From Bacteroidales bacterium UBA4459 (GTDB lineage: Bacteria; Bacteroidota; Bacteroidia; Bacteroidales; F082), in NCBI GenBank assembly GCA_002389465.1, contig DGOT01000015.1, positions 1-11,161 of the forward strand: a stretch of 11,161 nt of DNA. Direction: 5' to 3'. Shown one piece after another: positions 1 through 7,212 of the stretch. The notes under the pieces are model-generated. The model had not been told where the DNA came from, searched no databases, and saw nothing but the letters and a program-made list of their open reading frames with translations. Numbering within the stretch: the first letter of the stretch is position 1; every line of letters begins with the position of its first letter. A program made the translations under genes and the position numbers.

Positions 1-1
1 G

Positions 2-463
2 GGAGATGTGATGAAGGAATCTGCCAGTATTGCCTACGAATACCTGAAATCGCATGCACAGCTGCTGGATGTTTCGCCGGATATTTTTGAAAACTGGAAT
101 GTGCACCTGCATGTGCCCGAAGGAGCAACCCCAAAGGATGGGCCATCAGCAGGAATAACCATGCTTACCGCATTGTCCTCAGCGTTTACACAACGCAAGG
201 TGCGGGCAAAAATGGCTATGACAGGAGAGATCACTTTGCGTGGGAAAGTAACACCTGTGGGCGGTATTAAAGAAAAAATACTTGCTGCAAAGCGGGCAAA
301 GATTAAAGACATCGTCATTTCCAAAGAGAATAAAAAAGACATTGAAGACATTAAAGGCGATTACATCAAGGGACTGAACTTTGTCTATGTGGACAACATG
401 CTGGAAGTGCTTCACTTTGCCTTACTAAAAGAAAAGGTGAAAAATCCGCTGAATATCGAATAA
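2..463 (+). CDS. lon: ATP-dependent Lon protease, C-terminal fragment (5' end outside window)
   Basis: This is the proteolytic domain of Lon, the cytoplasmic AAA+ serine protease that unfolds and degrades damaged and regulatory proteins. Only the last 152 residues are present. The frame is open from base 2, so the GTG/ATG near the edge are internal codons. The segment PKDGPSAG carries the catalytic serine (codon 146-148). The segment GGIKEKILAAKRA carries the catalytic lysine, the second Lys of KEK (codon 275-277). The two are 43 residues apart, as in E. coli Lon (Ser679/Lys722). The protein ends NPLNIE at a TAA. No clear terminator follows; a short inverted repeat (GAATA/TATTC) at the stop lacks a U-run. 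The ATPase and N-terminal domains lie upstream and cannot be judged. Family assignment is secure. Confidence 0.97.
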   Translation, partial: GDVMKESASIAYEYLKSHAQLLDVSPDIFENWNVHLHVPEGATPKDGPSAGITMLTALSSAFTQRKVRAKMAMTGEITLRGKVTPVGGIKEKILAAKRAKIKDIVISKENKKDIEDIKGDYIKGLNFVYVDNMLEVLHFALLKEKVKNPLNIE

Positions 464-595
464 CAGTATTCCTTTCGTGCTCTTTTTCATTACGGAGCAA
501 TAAGTTTTTTACACATTCGTTTCATAATTAAGTACAAACTGATTATTGATTTGTTCCCACTCAAATCATTTATTAACTAATTCAAATCCGGTATA

Positions 596-1530
596 ATGAA
601 AAGGATGCTGTTTATCACCATTTTTCTTTTGACACTTAATGTTGTATTTTCACAGGAATCCGGTCAGAAAAGCAAGGGCTTAAAGTAACTTCATTTAGTG
701 TGAGCATGGGTTTTGCACAAGCCTGGCTGCCCGGTTCTCTGACTGGTTACAATAGTTTGAAGAATTCCGTGGAAAATCCGGAATTATTTGTCGATCCGGC
801 TGATTTTAATCAGGGACAATACTTTTCGAATGCTCGGGGAAACGGTAGTTTCAGAATCAACATCGGCATAACCCCTTATGCGAAAAAGAAATCAGCATAT
901 CGCGCCAATCGTGAACTCCGCTTTGGAGTTGGTGGTGACTTTGGCAGTAGGGGCTATTACGACTTTTATAAAACTGAATCGGTTTCTATTGATACGTTTC
1001 AATCAGTGAACGGGAAGCCTGATATTTATGCCGACTCGATTCATAACACCGGTTATACATACAACCAGAACTTTTTCTCTTTAAATTTCAATATCAGTTA
1101 CCTGTTTAAAACAGACGTTCAAAAAAGATTTTTTCTGTATACCGGTATTGGTGCGGAATATGGCATATCGTTGCAGAGTTATGTGTCAGTGAATAATCAG
1201 GAAAGTAACACTTATTATTTTTACAGCAGTGACAATAAACCTGCTGATGACAGTGAATATTACCCCGGTAACCCATACAATGCTTATGGAGGAGGTTTTA
1301 TATCAGGATCTTCTCAAAATACAGACATGATAAATGCCACTCATTTTATTCGGGCAACAATTCCCATGGGTGTTAACTTCAGGTTTTCGAACAATAATTC
1401 TTTTTTTAAACATTTGAATATCTATACAGAACTGAATCCGGGTGTCGAATTTCAGATTGTTGTCAACGACAAAACGTATGTTAACCCGTATCTCGGAGTG
1501 GCACTTGTCGGGTTAAGCTACAAGTGGTAA
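596..1530 (+). CDS. outer-membrane beta-barrel protein, reading frame broken near its 5' end
   Basis: Two frames together make one plausible exported barrel protein of about 310 residues. The ATG at 596 opens a 30-codon frame reading MKRMLFITIFLLTLNVVFSQ, a typical Bacteroidota signal peptide with cleavage before Gln, but it stops at TAA 686-688. The barrel is encoded in the -1 frame, open from 640 to 1530. It continues after the stop position as KVTSFSVSMGFAQAW, which resembles a first beta strand, and then alternates hydrophobic strands with polar loops rich in Asn, Tyr and Ser. It ends VGLSYKW, with the terminal aromatic expected of outer-membrane barrels. A start at GTG 700 would give a 276-residue protein without a signal peptide, unlikely for this type. 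A one-base deletion between about 640 and 688 would explain the break, whether mutation, assembly error or frameshifting. I recognise no specific family or ligand. No promoter match was found in 464-595. Confidence 0.7.
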
Positions 1531-1534
1531 TCTT

Positions 1535-1558
1535 AAAAAACAAGGGACTTCTTTTTTT
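1535..1558 (+). terminator. possible weak terminator after the barrel gene
   Basis: An A-rich arm (AAAAAACAAG) can pair with CTTCTTTTTTT around a GGA loop, with one C-C mismatch, and ends in a run of seven T. A second 7-bp inverted repeat, CACTTGT/ACAAGTG, covers the end of the gene at 1502-1526. Stems are weak, so this is tentative. Confidence 0.3.
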
Positions 1559-1565
1559 ATGGTAG

Positions 1566-1596
1566 TTGACAATTAGGTATTAATTATCTAATTTTG
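1566..1596 (+). promoter_or_regulatory. Bacteroidota-type promoter for the four-helix membrane protein
   Basis: TTGAC at 1566-1570 is followed, 18 nt later, by TAATTTTG at 1589-1596, which matches the TAnnTTTG -7 consensus of the primary sigma factor in Bacteroidota. Transcription would start near 1603, giving a leader of about 30 nt before the ATG at 1632. Confidence 0.6.
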
Positions 1597-1631
1597 ACAG
1601 ACCCGATTTTCTGACGTCATAAACTATTACC

Positions 1632-2078
1632 ATGAAACTCCATTTTCTACAATTATTTAACAAAACTAACCGCAGAATGACATTCCTGCTGTTGATTTTA
1701 GCCGTGATGTTCATAAGCGCAGCTTTACTTGTGGGCATTAGCGATAATATTCCTGCCATTTTAATACTATTCTCAGGGATTGTTCTGTTTATTACTGCGT
1801 TTGTCCATATCTGGAAAAGAATTAAGCAATACCTGATACTGGCATTGATTTTTGCGTTGGCATTTCCCGTCTTTGTTGTTTTGCACAACGTTTTTTATGG
1901 TGTTAGTGACCTCTATTCAGGGAAAATCTTACTTGCTGGTGCAGCTCATTTTATGGACACCACCACATTTATTATTGCCGTGGTGGTTTGCCCGGCCTGT
2001 GTCATCGTGGGATTGGTGGGAGCACTGATCCTGTATGTAAAAATCAGAAGAGTGGGACCAGGTGCCCATCAGGGGTGA
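1632..2078 (+). CDS. hypothetical four-helix integral membrane protein
   Basis: I do not recognise this 148-residue protein. It has four hydrophobic segments, at about residues 17-36, 40-60, 66-88 and 111-137. Basic residues (KTNRR) precede helix 1, WKRIKQ separates helices 2 and 3, and KIRR follows helix 4. By the positive-inside rule this suggests that both ends are cytoplasmic. Helix 4 contains a CPAC pair of cysteines (residues 120 and 123) inside the membrane segment. The start at 1632 lies about 30 nt after a good promoter; Met16 (1677) is an alternative start just before helix 1. It has its own promoter and is separated from both neighbours, so context gives no function. Confidence 0.7.
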   Translation: MKLHFLQLFNKTNRRMTFLLLILAVMFISAALLVGISDNIPAILILFSGIVLFITAFVHIWKRIKQYLILALIFALAFPVFVVLHNVFYGVSDLYSGKILLAGAAHFMDTTTFIIAVVVCPACVIVGLVGALILYVKIRRVGPGAHQG

Positions 2079-2145
2079 GTTTGACGCCAGAAGATGTTGA
2101 CGCAATTTTGATATTCCTGTAAAAGTATTTTTCCGTTAGTATGCT

Positions 2146-2153
2146 TACATTTG
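2146..2153 (+). promoter_or_regulatory. candidate -7 element for the substrate-binding lipoprotein
   Basis: TACATTTG matches TAnnTTTG and lies 24 nt before the proposed TTG start. No convincing -33 TTG is found at the usual distance. A 5-bp inverted repeat, GTTGC (2153-2157) / GCAAC (2166-2170), lies between it and the gene. Confidence 0.35.
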
Positions 2154-2176
2154 TTGCCGTATAAAGCAACGGAAAA

Positions 2177-3832
2177 TTGGAGCGGATAAACATACCATTG
2201 CCAGGTAAAACAGGACTTTTATTTTTAATTGTGGCGGCTTTGACCGTTACTTCCTGCCGGCAACATCAAAAATATGCAGGGAAAAAGATCTTTCGATACA
2301 ATGAGGCGTCCGGGATTAAAACACTGGATCCGGCTTTTGCCCGCGACCAGGCACATATCTGGGTATGCAATCAGCTGTATAACGGTTTGGTGCAGTTGGA
2401 TGAACAGTTAAATGTCATTCCTTCGATTGCCCATACATGGGAAATCTCAGAAGACGGACTGACCTATGTGTTTCACCTCCGTAGCGATGTATTTTTTCAT
2501 GCGGATGAAGTGTTCCGTGGCAAAGACCGTAAAGTTACAGCTGCCGATTTTGTGTACAGTTTTAACAGGCTGGCTTCACCCGAAACAGCTTCGCCGGGTG
2601 CCTGGGTATTGTCTTCTGTTGCCCGACACAATGCTGAGTTGGCCATTGAAACGCCTGATGACTCTACATTAATTGTTCATCTTAAAAAGCCGTTTCCACC
2701 TTTTTTAAGTATCCTGTCGATGCAATATTGCTCCGTATTACCGCATGAAGCCGTTGAGTTTTACAAAAGCAATTTCAGAAAACATCCGGTGGGAACAGGG
2801 CCATTTTATTTGCAAAACTGGGAAGAAAATATCAAAATGGTACTGCGCAAGAATGATCGCTACTTTGAACGAATTGATGGTGTGCAACTGCCTTTTCTGG
2901 ATGCTGTTTCCATTACATTTGTAGAAGATAAGATGACAGCTTTTCTGGAATTTACCAAAGGGAATCTGGATTTTATGTCAGGAATTTACCCTTCCTACAA
3001 AGATGAATTGCTTAACCGAAGCGGTGAGTTGCGTGCAAAGTATTCCGATAAGTTTTGCATGATCAGTGCGCCTTATCTCAATACCGAATACCTCGGTATT
3101 TTAGTTGACACAACTTTAAACATTGTTAAAGAAAACCCACTGTGCGATTTGAGGTTACGACGTGCCATCAACTACGGTTTCGACCGAAAGAAAATGATCC
3201 GCTTCCTGCGCAACGGCATTGGAATACCTGGAAATAAAGGAATGATTCCTAAAGGTATGCCCGGTTATGATAAAGATGCCTCTTATGGCTATTCGTATGA
3301 ACCTGATAAGAGCAGGGAGCTGTTACGGCAGATGCGGGATGAAGGCTATTTGCCGAAGGGCGTTAAGCTGATAACTACTTCCGACTATCTTGACCTGTGC
3401 AAGTTTGTGCAGGCACAGTTAAATGAAGTTGGATTGCAACTGGAAATTGAGGTTGTGCCTCCGGCTGTTGCTATCGAATTAAGAGCCCATTCGCGGGTGA
3501 ACTTCTTCAGGGCATCATGGATTGCCGATTATCCCGATGAAGAGAATTACCTTTCGTTATTCTATTCAGAGAATTTTGCTCCTGAAGGACCAAATTACAC
3601 GCATTATACAAACCCTGAATTTGATGCATTGTTTGAACAGGCCTACCTCGAAATTGACCGGCAACGAAGGAATGAACTGTATAGCGCGATGGACAGCATA
3701 GTTATGTCAGATGCGCCGGTCGTAGTTTTGTACTACGATGAAGCAGTGCGTTTTGTGAACAAACGGGTTATAGGAATGCATGTCAACCCAATTAATTTAC
3801 TGGATTTGAAGATAGTAGATAAATCCGACTGA
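2177..3832 (+). CDS. oligopeptide-type ABC transporter substrate-binding lipoprotein (SBP family 5)
   Basis: This extracytoplasmic solute-binding lipoprotein of the DppA/OppA (SBP_bac_5) family would deliver peptides or similar ligands to an ABC importer. The 551-residue length is normal for the family. Residues 14-27 form a hydrophobic stretch ending in the lipobox VTSC, so Cys27 should be lipidated. Family landmarks follow in order: the LDPAFARD region, LRSDVFFHADEVFRG then VTAADFVYSFNRLASP, VGTGPFYLQNW, LRRAINYGFDRKKMI, and FFRASWIADYPDEENYLSLFY. The frame is open only from 2165 and has no ATG before the lipobox, so the likely start is TTG 2177 (after GGAAAA), or possibly TTG 2198. No permease or ATPase gene is adjacent, so the partner transporter must be encoded elsewhere. 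The ligand cannot be told from sequence; peptide is the default for the family. Confidence 0.92.
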   Translation: MERINIPLPGKTGLLFLIVAALTVTSCRQHQKYAGKKIFRYNEASGIKTLDPAFARDQAHIWVCNQLYNGLVQLDEQLNVIPSIAHTWEISEDGLTYVFHLRSDVFFHADEVFRGKDRKVTAADFVYSFNRLASPETASPGAWVLSSVARHNAELAIETPDDSTLIVHLKKPFPPFLSILSMQYCSVLPHEAVEFYKSNFRKHPVGTGPFYLQNWEENIKMVLRKNDRYFERIDGVQLPFLDAVSITFVEDKMTAFLEFTKGNLDFMSGIYPSYKDELLNRSGELRAKYSDKFCMISAPYLNTEYLGILVDTTLNIVKENPLCDLRLRRAINYGFDRKKMIRFLRNGIGIPGNKGMIPKGMPGYDKDASYGYSYEPDKSRELLRQMRDEGYLPKGVKLITTSDYLDLCKFVQAQLNEVGLQLEIEVVPPAVAIELRAHSRVNFFRASWIADYPDEENYLSLFYSENFAPEGPNYTHYTNPEFDALFEQAYLEIDRQRRNELYSAMDSIVMSDAPVVVLYYDEAVRFVNKRVIGMHVNPINLLDLKIVDKSD

Positions 3833-3914
3833 TCTCTCCGTGCGCTACTGCTTAACTGCGAAACAGCACGATTGTGCAGGACGTTAAAAATCACAAAAAA
3901 CTTTGCCTATTCGG

Positions 3915-3944
3915 TTGGTTTTCAACAGTAATTTTGTACTTTTG
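3915..3944 (+). promoter_or_regulatory. promoter of the thrS-infC-rpmI-rplT operon
   Basis: TTGG at 3915-3918 followed by TACTTTTG at 3937-3944 gives a strong Bacteroidota promoter, 19 nt between TTG and the -7 box. A second -7 match, TAATTTTG at 3929-3936, abuts it and could pair with TTTG at 3902-3905 (23 nt). Starts would fall about 25-35 nt before the thrS ATG, so there is no room for a long attenuator. Confidence 0.7.
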
Positions 3945-3975
3945 CAGCCAATTTTTTGCATAGGTAAGCTCAGAA

Positions 3976-5916
3976 ATGATAAATATAAAACTACCGGATA
4001 ATTCAGTTAAGCAATACGAAGTTGGTGTCGCGCCCCTTGATATTGCCAGGGATATAAGTGAAGGCCTGGCTCGTAATGTACTGGCAGCCAAAGTGAACGG
4101 TAAAGTGCAGGACGCCACGCTTCCCATCAAGGAAGATAGTGAACTTCATTTGTTAACCTGGCGTGATGAAGAAGGGAAAGCGGCTATGTGGCATTCGTCG
4201 GCGCACCTGATGGCAGAAGCAATAGAGTTGCTTTATCCGGGAGTGAAGTTCGGTATTGGCCCGGATATTGAAAACGGTTTCTATTACGATATTGATTTCG
4301 GCGATTACACTATTTCGGAAAAAGATTTTACCCGAATCGAGCAAAAAATGCTGGAACTGGCGCGCGAAAAACAGCGATTTGTTCGTGAAGAGGTATCGAA
4401 AAAAGATGCGTTGTCCTATTTCAGCGAAAAAGGTGATGACTACAAGTTGGAACTTATCAGCGAACTGCAGGATGGAGATATTACTTTTTATAAAAGTGGA
4501 TATTTCACTGACCTTTGTCGCGGCCCGCACATTCCAGACACATCGTTTATTAAAGCGGCAAAGCTGATGAAAATAGCCGGAGCTTACTGGCGCGGCGATG
4601 AAAACAGAAAGCAGTTAACCCGAATCTACGGTATCACTTTCCCAAAAAAGAAAGAATTAGACGAATACCTGGCATTGCTGGAAGAAGCCAAAAAGAGAGA
4701 TCACCGAATCCTGGGAAAAGAGCTGGAACTATTTACGTTTTCGCAGCAGGTTGGGGCAGGCTTACCTTTATGGCTTCCCAAAGGAGCTGATTTAAGAGAA
4801 CGCCTCGAACTGTACCTGAAAAAATTGCAGCGAGAAAGCGGGTATGAGCAGGTGATCACACCGCATATTGGTAATGTGGAACTGTACAAAACATCAGGCC
4901 ATTACCAAAAATATGGAGAAGAATCGTTTAAACCGATAAAAACCCCGACCGAGGGCGAGGAGTTTTTCCTAAAACCTATGAATTGCCCTCATCACTGCGA
5001 AATTTATAAGGCTACACCTCACTCATACAAAGACTTGCCGGTACGATTGGCTGAATTCGGGACGGTGTACCGTTATGAAAAAAGTGGAGAGCTACACGGG
5101 CTAACACGCGTACGTGGTTTTACACAGGATGACGCGCATATTTTCTGTGTGCCGGAGCAGATAAAAAGTGAATTTAACGGTGTTATCGATATTATAGAAC
5201 GCATTTTTAAAGCATTGGATTTTAAAGATGTGCTTATTCAGATTTCATTGCGTGACCGGGATAACCGGGAAAAATATATAGGAAGCGATGAGAACTGGGA
5301 AAAAGCGGAACGCGCCATTCTGGAAGTTACCGAAGAGCGTGGGCTGGATGCCCGGATAGAATATGGTGAAGCTGCTTTCTACGGGCCAAAAATGGATTTC
5401 ATGGTGAAAGATGCCATCGGCAGAAAGTGGCAGTTAGGAACTATCCAGGTGGATTACAACTTGCCCGAACGTTTCGACCTGACATACGTTGGTGCTGATA
5501 ACGAAAAACACAGACCGGTCATGATACACCGTGCCCCATTCGGATCGATGGAGCGTTTTGTGGCTGTTTTGATTGAGCACTGTGCAGGAAATTTCCCGCT
5601 GTGGCTCACACCAGATCAGTTTATCATCCTGCCTATCAGCGAAAAATATCAGGCATACGCCGAAAAAGTATTAAATTTGCTTAAAAAGTACGATCTTCGC
5701 GGCTTTATTGACGGAAGAAGTGAGAAGACAGGCCGGAAGATCAGGGATGCCGAATTGAAGAAGATTCCCTACATGCTGATTGTGGGCGAGAAAGAGGAGA
5801 AAGAAGAAACCGTATCGGTGCGTAAGCATGGAGAAGGGGACTTAGGTACACGTGAAATTGCTGATTTTGCGCAGCTTATCACAAGTGAAGTAGAGAAGTT
5901 GCAACAGATTAAATAA
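3976..5916 (+). CDS. thrS: threonyl-tRNA synthetase
   Basis: This class II aminoacyl-tRNA synthetase charges tRNA-Thr in the cytoplasm and edits mischarged Ser-tRNA-Thr. The 646-residue length is standard (E. coli 642). Residues 1-61 are the TGS domain. The editing domain has HSSAH (His73, His77) and CRGPH (Cys181, His185). The catalytic core has zinc ligand Cys337 in MNCPHHCEIYK, motif 2 in VYRYEKSGELHGLTRVRG, His388 in DDAHIF, and motif 3 with His518 in HRAPFGSMERF. The C-terminal anticodon-binding domain runs from about 545 to the end (PISEKY, GFIDGRSEKTGRKIRDAE, MLIVGEKE). All expected catalytic and zinc residues are present. It is the first gene of the thrS-infC-rpmI-rplT operon; infC begins 29 nt downstream. 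Confidence 0.98.
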   Translation: MINIKLPDNSVKQYEVGVAPLDIARDISEGLARNVLAAKVNGKVQDATLPIKEDSELHLLTWRDEEGKAAMWHSSAHLMAEAIELLYPGVKFGIGPDIENGFYYDIDFGDYTISEKDFTRIEQKMLELAREKQRFVREEVSKKDALSYFSEKGDDYKLELISELQDGDITFYKSGYFTDLCRGPHIPDTSFIKAAKLMKIAGAYWRGDENRKQLTRIYGITFPKKKELDEYLALLEEAKKRDHRILGKELELFTFSQQVGAGLPLWLPKGADLRERLELYLKKLQRESGYEQVITPHIGNVELYKTSGHYQKYGEESFKPIKTPTEGEEFFLKPMNCPHHCEIYKATPHSYKDLPVRLAEFGTVYRYEKSGELHGLTRVRGFTQDDAHIFCVPEQIKSEFNGVIDIIERIFKALDFKDVLIQISLRDRDNREKYIGSDENWEKAERAILEVTEERGLDARIEYGEAAFYGPKMDFMVKDAIGRKWQLGTIQVDYNLPERFDLTYVGADNEKHRPVMIHRAPFGSMERFVAVLIEHCAGNFPLWLTPDQFIILPISEKYQAYAEKVLNLLKKYDLRGFIDGRSEKTGRKIRDAELKKIPYMLIVGEKEEKEETVSVRKHGEGDLGTREIADFAQLITSEVEKLQQIK

Positions 5917-5931
5917 ACTATTAACTAATAT

Positions 5932-5937
5932 AGGAGG
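5932..5937 (+). promoter_or_regulatory. perfect Shine-Dalgarno AGGAGG before infC
   Basis: AGGAGG lies 8 nt before ATA 5946, an ideal spacing. Most genes in this window have only A-rich upstream sequence, so this full-strength site is unusual here. It decides the infC start at a non-AUG codon. Confidence 0.8.
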
Positions 5938-5945
5938 CTTTAAAA

Positions 5946-6500
5946 ATAGCACAATTCAGAGGCAATAGAAGGGGTCGGAGACCTTTTAAAAAAAAGGAAG
6001 ACCCAAATAAGATCAACGAGCATATAACAGCACCTGTTGTCAGGGTTGTTGGCGAAAACGTTGAAACGGGTATTTATCAATTACGCGATGCACTGGTACT
6101 TGCTGAAGAGCAGGAACTGGACCTCGTGGAAATATCTCCTAAAGCCAACCCGCCTGTTTGTAAAATAATGGACTACAAAAAGTATCTCTACGTGCAGAAG
6201 AAGAAGCAGAAGGAGATAAAAGCTAAAACGGCTAAAGTTGTTGTTAAAGAAATCAGGCTGGGCCCAAATATTGATGAACATGATTTTAACTTCAAATTAA
6301 AACATGCCACAAAGTTCTTGAAGGAAGGAGCAAAAGTTAAAGTGGAAGTGTTCTTCAAAGGCCGGTCAATCGTTTATAAAGACAAAGGGGAATTTGTTCT
6401 TTTGCGGTTTGCGCAGGAACTTGAAGAGTATGGAAAAGTGGAAAAATTGCCCAAACTGGAAGGTAAAAGGATGATCATGATCATCGCCCCGAAAAAGTAA
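5946..6500 (+). CDS. infC: translation initiation factor IF-3, likely AUA start codon
   Basis: IF-3 binds the 30S subunit, blocks premature 50S joining and checks start-codon pairing. Read from ATA 5946 the protein has 184 residues. It starts with a basic tail (AQFRGNRRGRRPFKKK), then an N-terminal domain with NKINEHITAPVVRVVGENVE and LRDALVLAEEQELDLVEISP. The family signature around KIMDYKKYLYVQKKK (73-87) follows, then the C-terminal domain (EIRLGPNIDEHDFNFKL to MIMIIAPKK). An in-frame TAG at 5931 limits the frame upstream, and no ATG, GTG or TTG lies between it and residue 61. Starting at GTG 6126 would delete most of the N-terminal domain. Many bacteria begin infC with AUU so that IF-3 represses its own translation; AUA with a strong Shine-Dalgarno would serve the same purpose (inference). 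rpmI follows after 33 nt. Confidence 0.95.
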   Translation: MAQFRGNRRGRRPFKKKEDPNKINEHITAPVVRVVGENVETGIYQLRDALVLAEEQELDLVEISPKANPPVCKIMDYKKYLYVQKKKQKEIKAKTAKVVVKEIRLGPNIDEHDFNFKLKHATKFLKEGAKVKVEVFFKGRSIVYKDKGEFVLLRFAQELEEYGKVEKLPKLEGKRMIMIIAPKK

Positions 6501-6533
6501 AATATTATTCATTAACCAAATAAATTTTAAGTA

Positions 6534-6728
6534 ATGCCAAAAATGAAAACGAAATCCGGAGTGAAGAAAAGATTCGTGTTGACGGGCTCCGGGAAAATTA
6601 AGAGGAAGCATGCTTACAAAAGTCATATTTTGACTAAGAAGTCGAAAAAGCGTAAACGTAACCTCGGTTACTTTGCCATCATTGACAAAGCTGATGAGAA
6701 AAACATCAGAAAAATGCTTCGTAGCTAA
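6534..6728 (+). CDS. rpmI: 50S ribosomal protein L35 (bL35)
   Basis: This is a small, very basic large-subunit protein of 64 residues, the usual size. The start MPKMKTKSGVKKRF and the centre TGSGKIKRKHAYKSHILTKK are diagnostic of bL35. It has no Shine-Dalgarno, only an AT-rich upstream stretch. It sits between infC and rplT, the conserved order in most bacteria. The 84-nt gap before rplT can fold into a structured RNA. Confidence 0.97.
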   Translation: MPKMKTKSGVKKRFVLTGSGKIKRKHAYKSHILTKKSKKRKRNLGYFAIIDKADEKNIRKMLRS

Positions 6729-6746
6729 TTAAATTATTGTTTAACG

Positions 6747-6797
6747 TTTGTTATAGCCCGTTAAGTTTTCTAAGTTATTTAGGAACGCTATAATGAA
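6747..6797 (+). promoter_or_regulatory. predicted RNA structure between rpmI and rplT
   Basis: Two nested stems can form by hand folding. The outer stem pairs 6747-6757 (TTTGTTATAGC) with 6787-6797 (GCTATAATGAA), 11 bp including two G-U pairs. The inner stem pairs 6767-6773 with 6779-6785 (TTTCTAA/TTAGGAA, one G-U) around a GTTAT loop. Nine unpaired bases lie on the left side of the junction and one on the right. It ends 15 nt before the rplT ATG and has no U-run, so it looks like a leader rather than a terminator. L20 represses its own operon by binding RNA in E. coli and Firmicutes; that this element does so is inference. Confidence 0.4.
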
Positions 6798-6812
6798 GTA
6801 AAAATTAAAAAA

Positions 6813-7160
6813 ATGCCAAGATCAGTAAATTCAGTTGCCAAGAGGGCACGCAGGAAAAAGATCATGAAGGAGACCAAAGGTCAATTTGGTCGAAGAAAGA
6901 ATGTCTGGACGGTCGCAAAAAATGCTTATGAAAAAGGCATGTCGTATGCCTACCGCGACAGACGAACCAAGAAACGTAATTTCAGAGCTCTGTGGATCCA
7001 GCGGATCAACGCAGGAGCCAGAGAATACGGAATGACTTACTCGGTATTTATGGGTAAGTTGCACGAAAAGAATATCGAAATCAGCCGAAAAGTTCTGGCA
7101 GACCTTGCCATGAATCACCCCAAAGCTTTTAAAGCTATTGTGGATGCGGTAAAAAAATAA
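6813..7160 (+). CDS. rplT: 50S ribosomal protein L20 (bL20)
   Basis: This 115-residue protein is an early-assembly protein of the large subunit that binds 23S rRNA. The start MPRSVNSVAKRARRKKIMKETKG is spread over a long basic N-terminal extension. YRDRRTKKRNFRALWIQRINAGAR (about residues 47-70) and the C-terminal globular domain, ending FKAIVDAVKK, are typical. The start at ATG 6813 follows an A-rich stretch with no Shine-Dalgarno. It is the last gene of the operon; the terminator begins 22 nt after its stop. In other bacteria L20 is the autogenous repressor of this operon. Confidence 0.97.
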   Translation: MPRSVNSVAKRARRKKIMKETKGQFGRRKNVWTVAKNAYEKGMSYAYRDRRTKKRNFRALWIQRINAGAREYGMTYSVFMGKLHEKNIEISRKVLADLAMNHPKAFKAIVDAVKK

Positions 7161-7182
7161 ATACATAAAAGAATAAAGCAAG

Positions 7183-7212
7183 GCCTCGGTTGTTAACAAC
7201 TGAGGCTTTTTT
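7183..7212 (+). terminator. rho-independent terminator of the rplT operon, shared by the convergent gene
   Basis: A 10-bp stem (7183-7192 with 7197-7206, one G-U) closes on a TTAA loop and is followed by six T at 7207-7212. This is the strongest hairpin-plus-U-run in the window. The convergent minus-strand gene ends at 7211, so the stem may also terminate that transcript, although the U-tract on that side is poorer. Confidence 0.9.

Noticed and set aside
454..474. Inverted repeat GAATA/TATTC at the lon stop as a terminator.
   Set aside because: The stem is only 5 bp of mostly A-T pairs and no U-run follows.
3839..3877. Inverted repeats (CGTGC/GCACG and GCAC/GTGC) after the substrate-binding protein gene as a terminator.
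   Set aside because: Short alternative stems without a following U-run; chance cannot be excluded.
6126..6500. Short IF-3 starting at GTG 6126.
   Set aside because: Conserved N-terminal domain sequence continues in frame upstream to 5946, where ATA follows a perfect Shine-Dalgarno. GTG 6126 is an internal Val codon.
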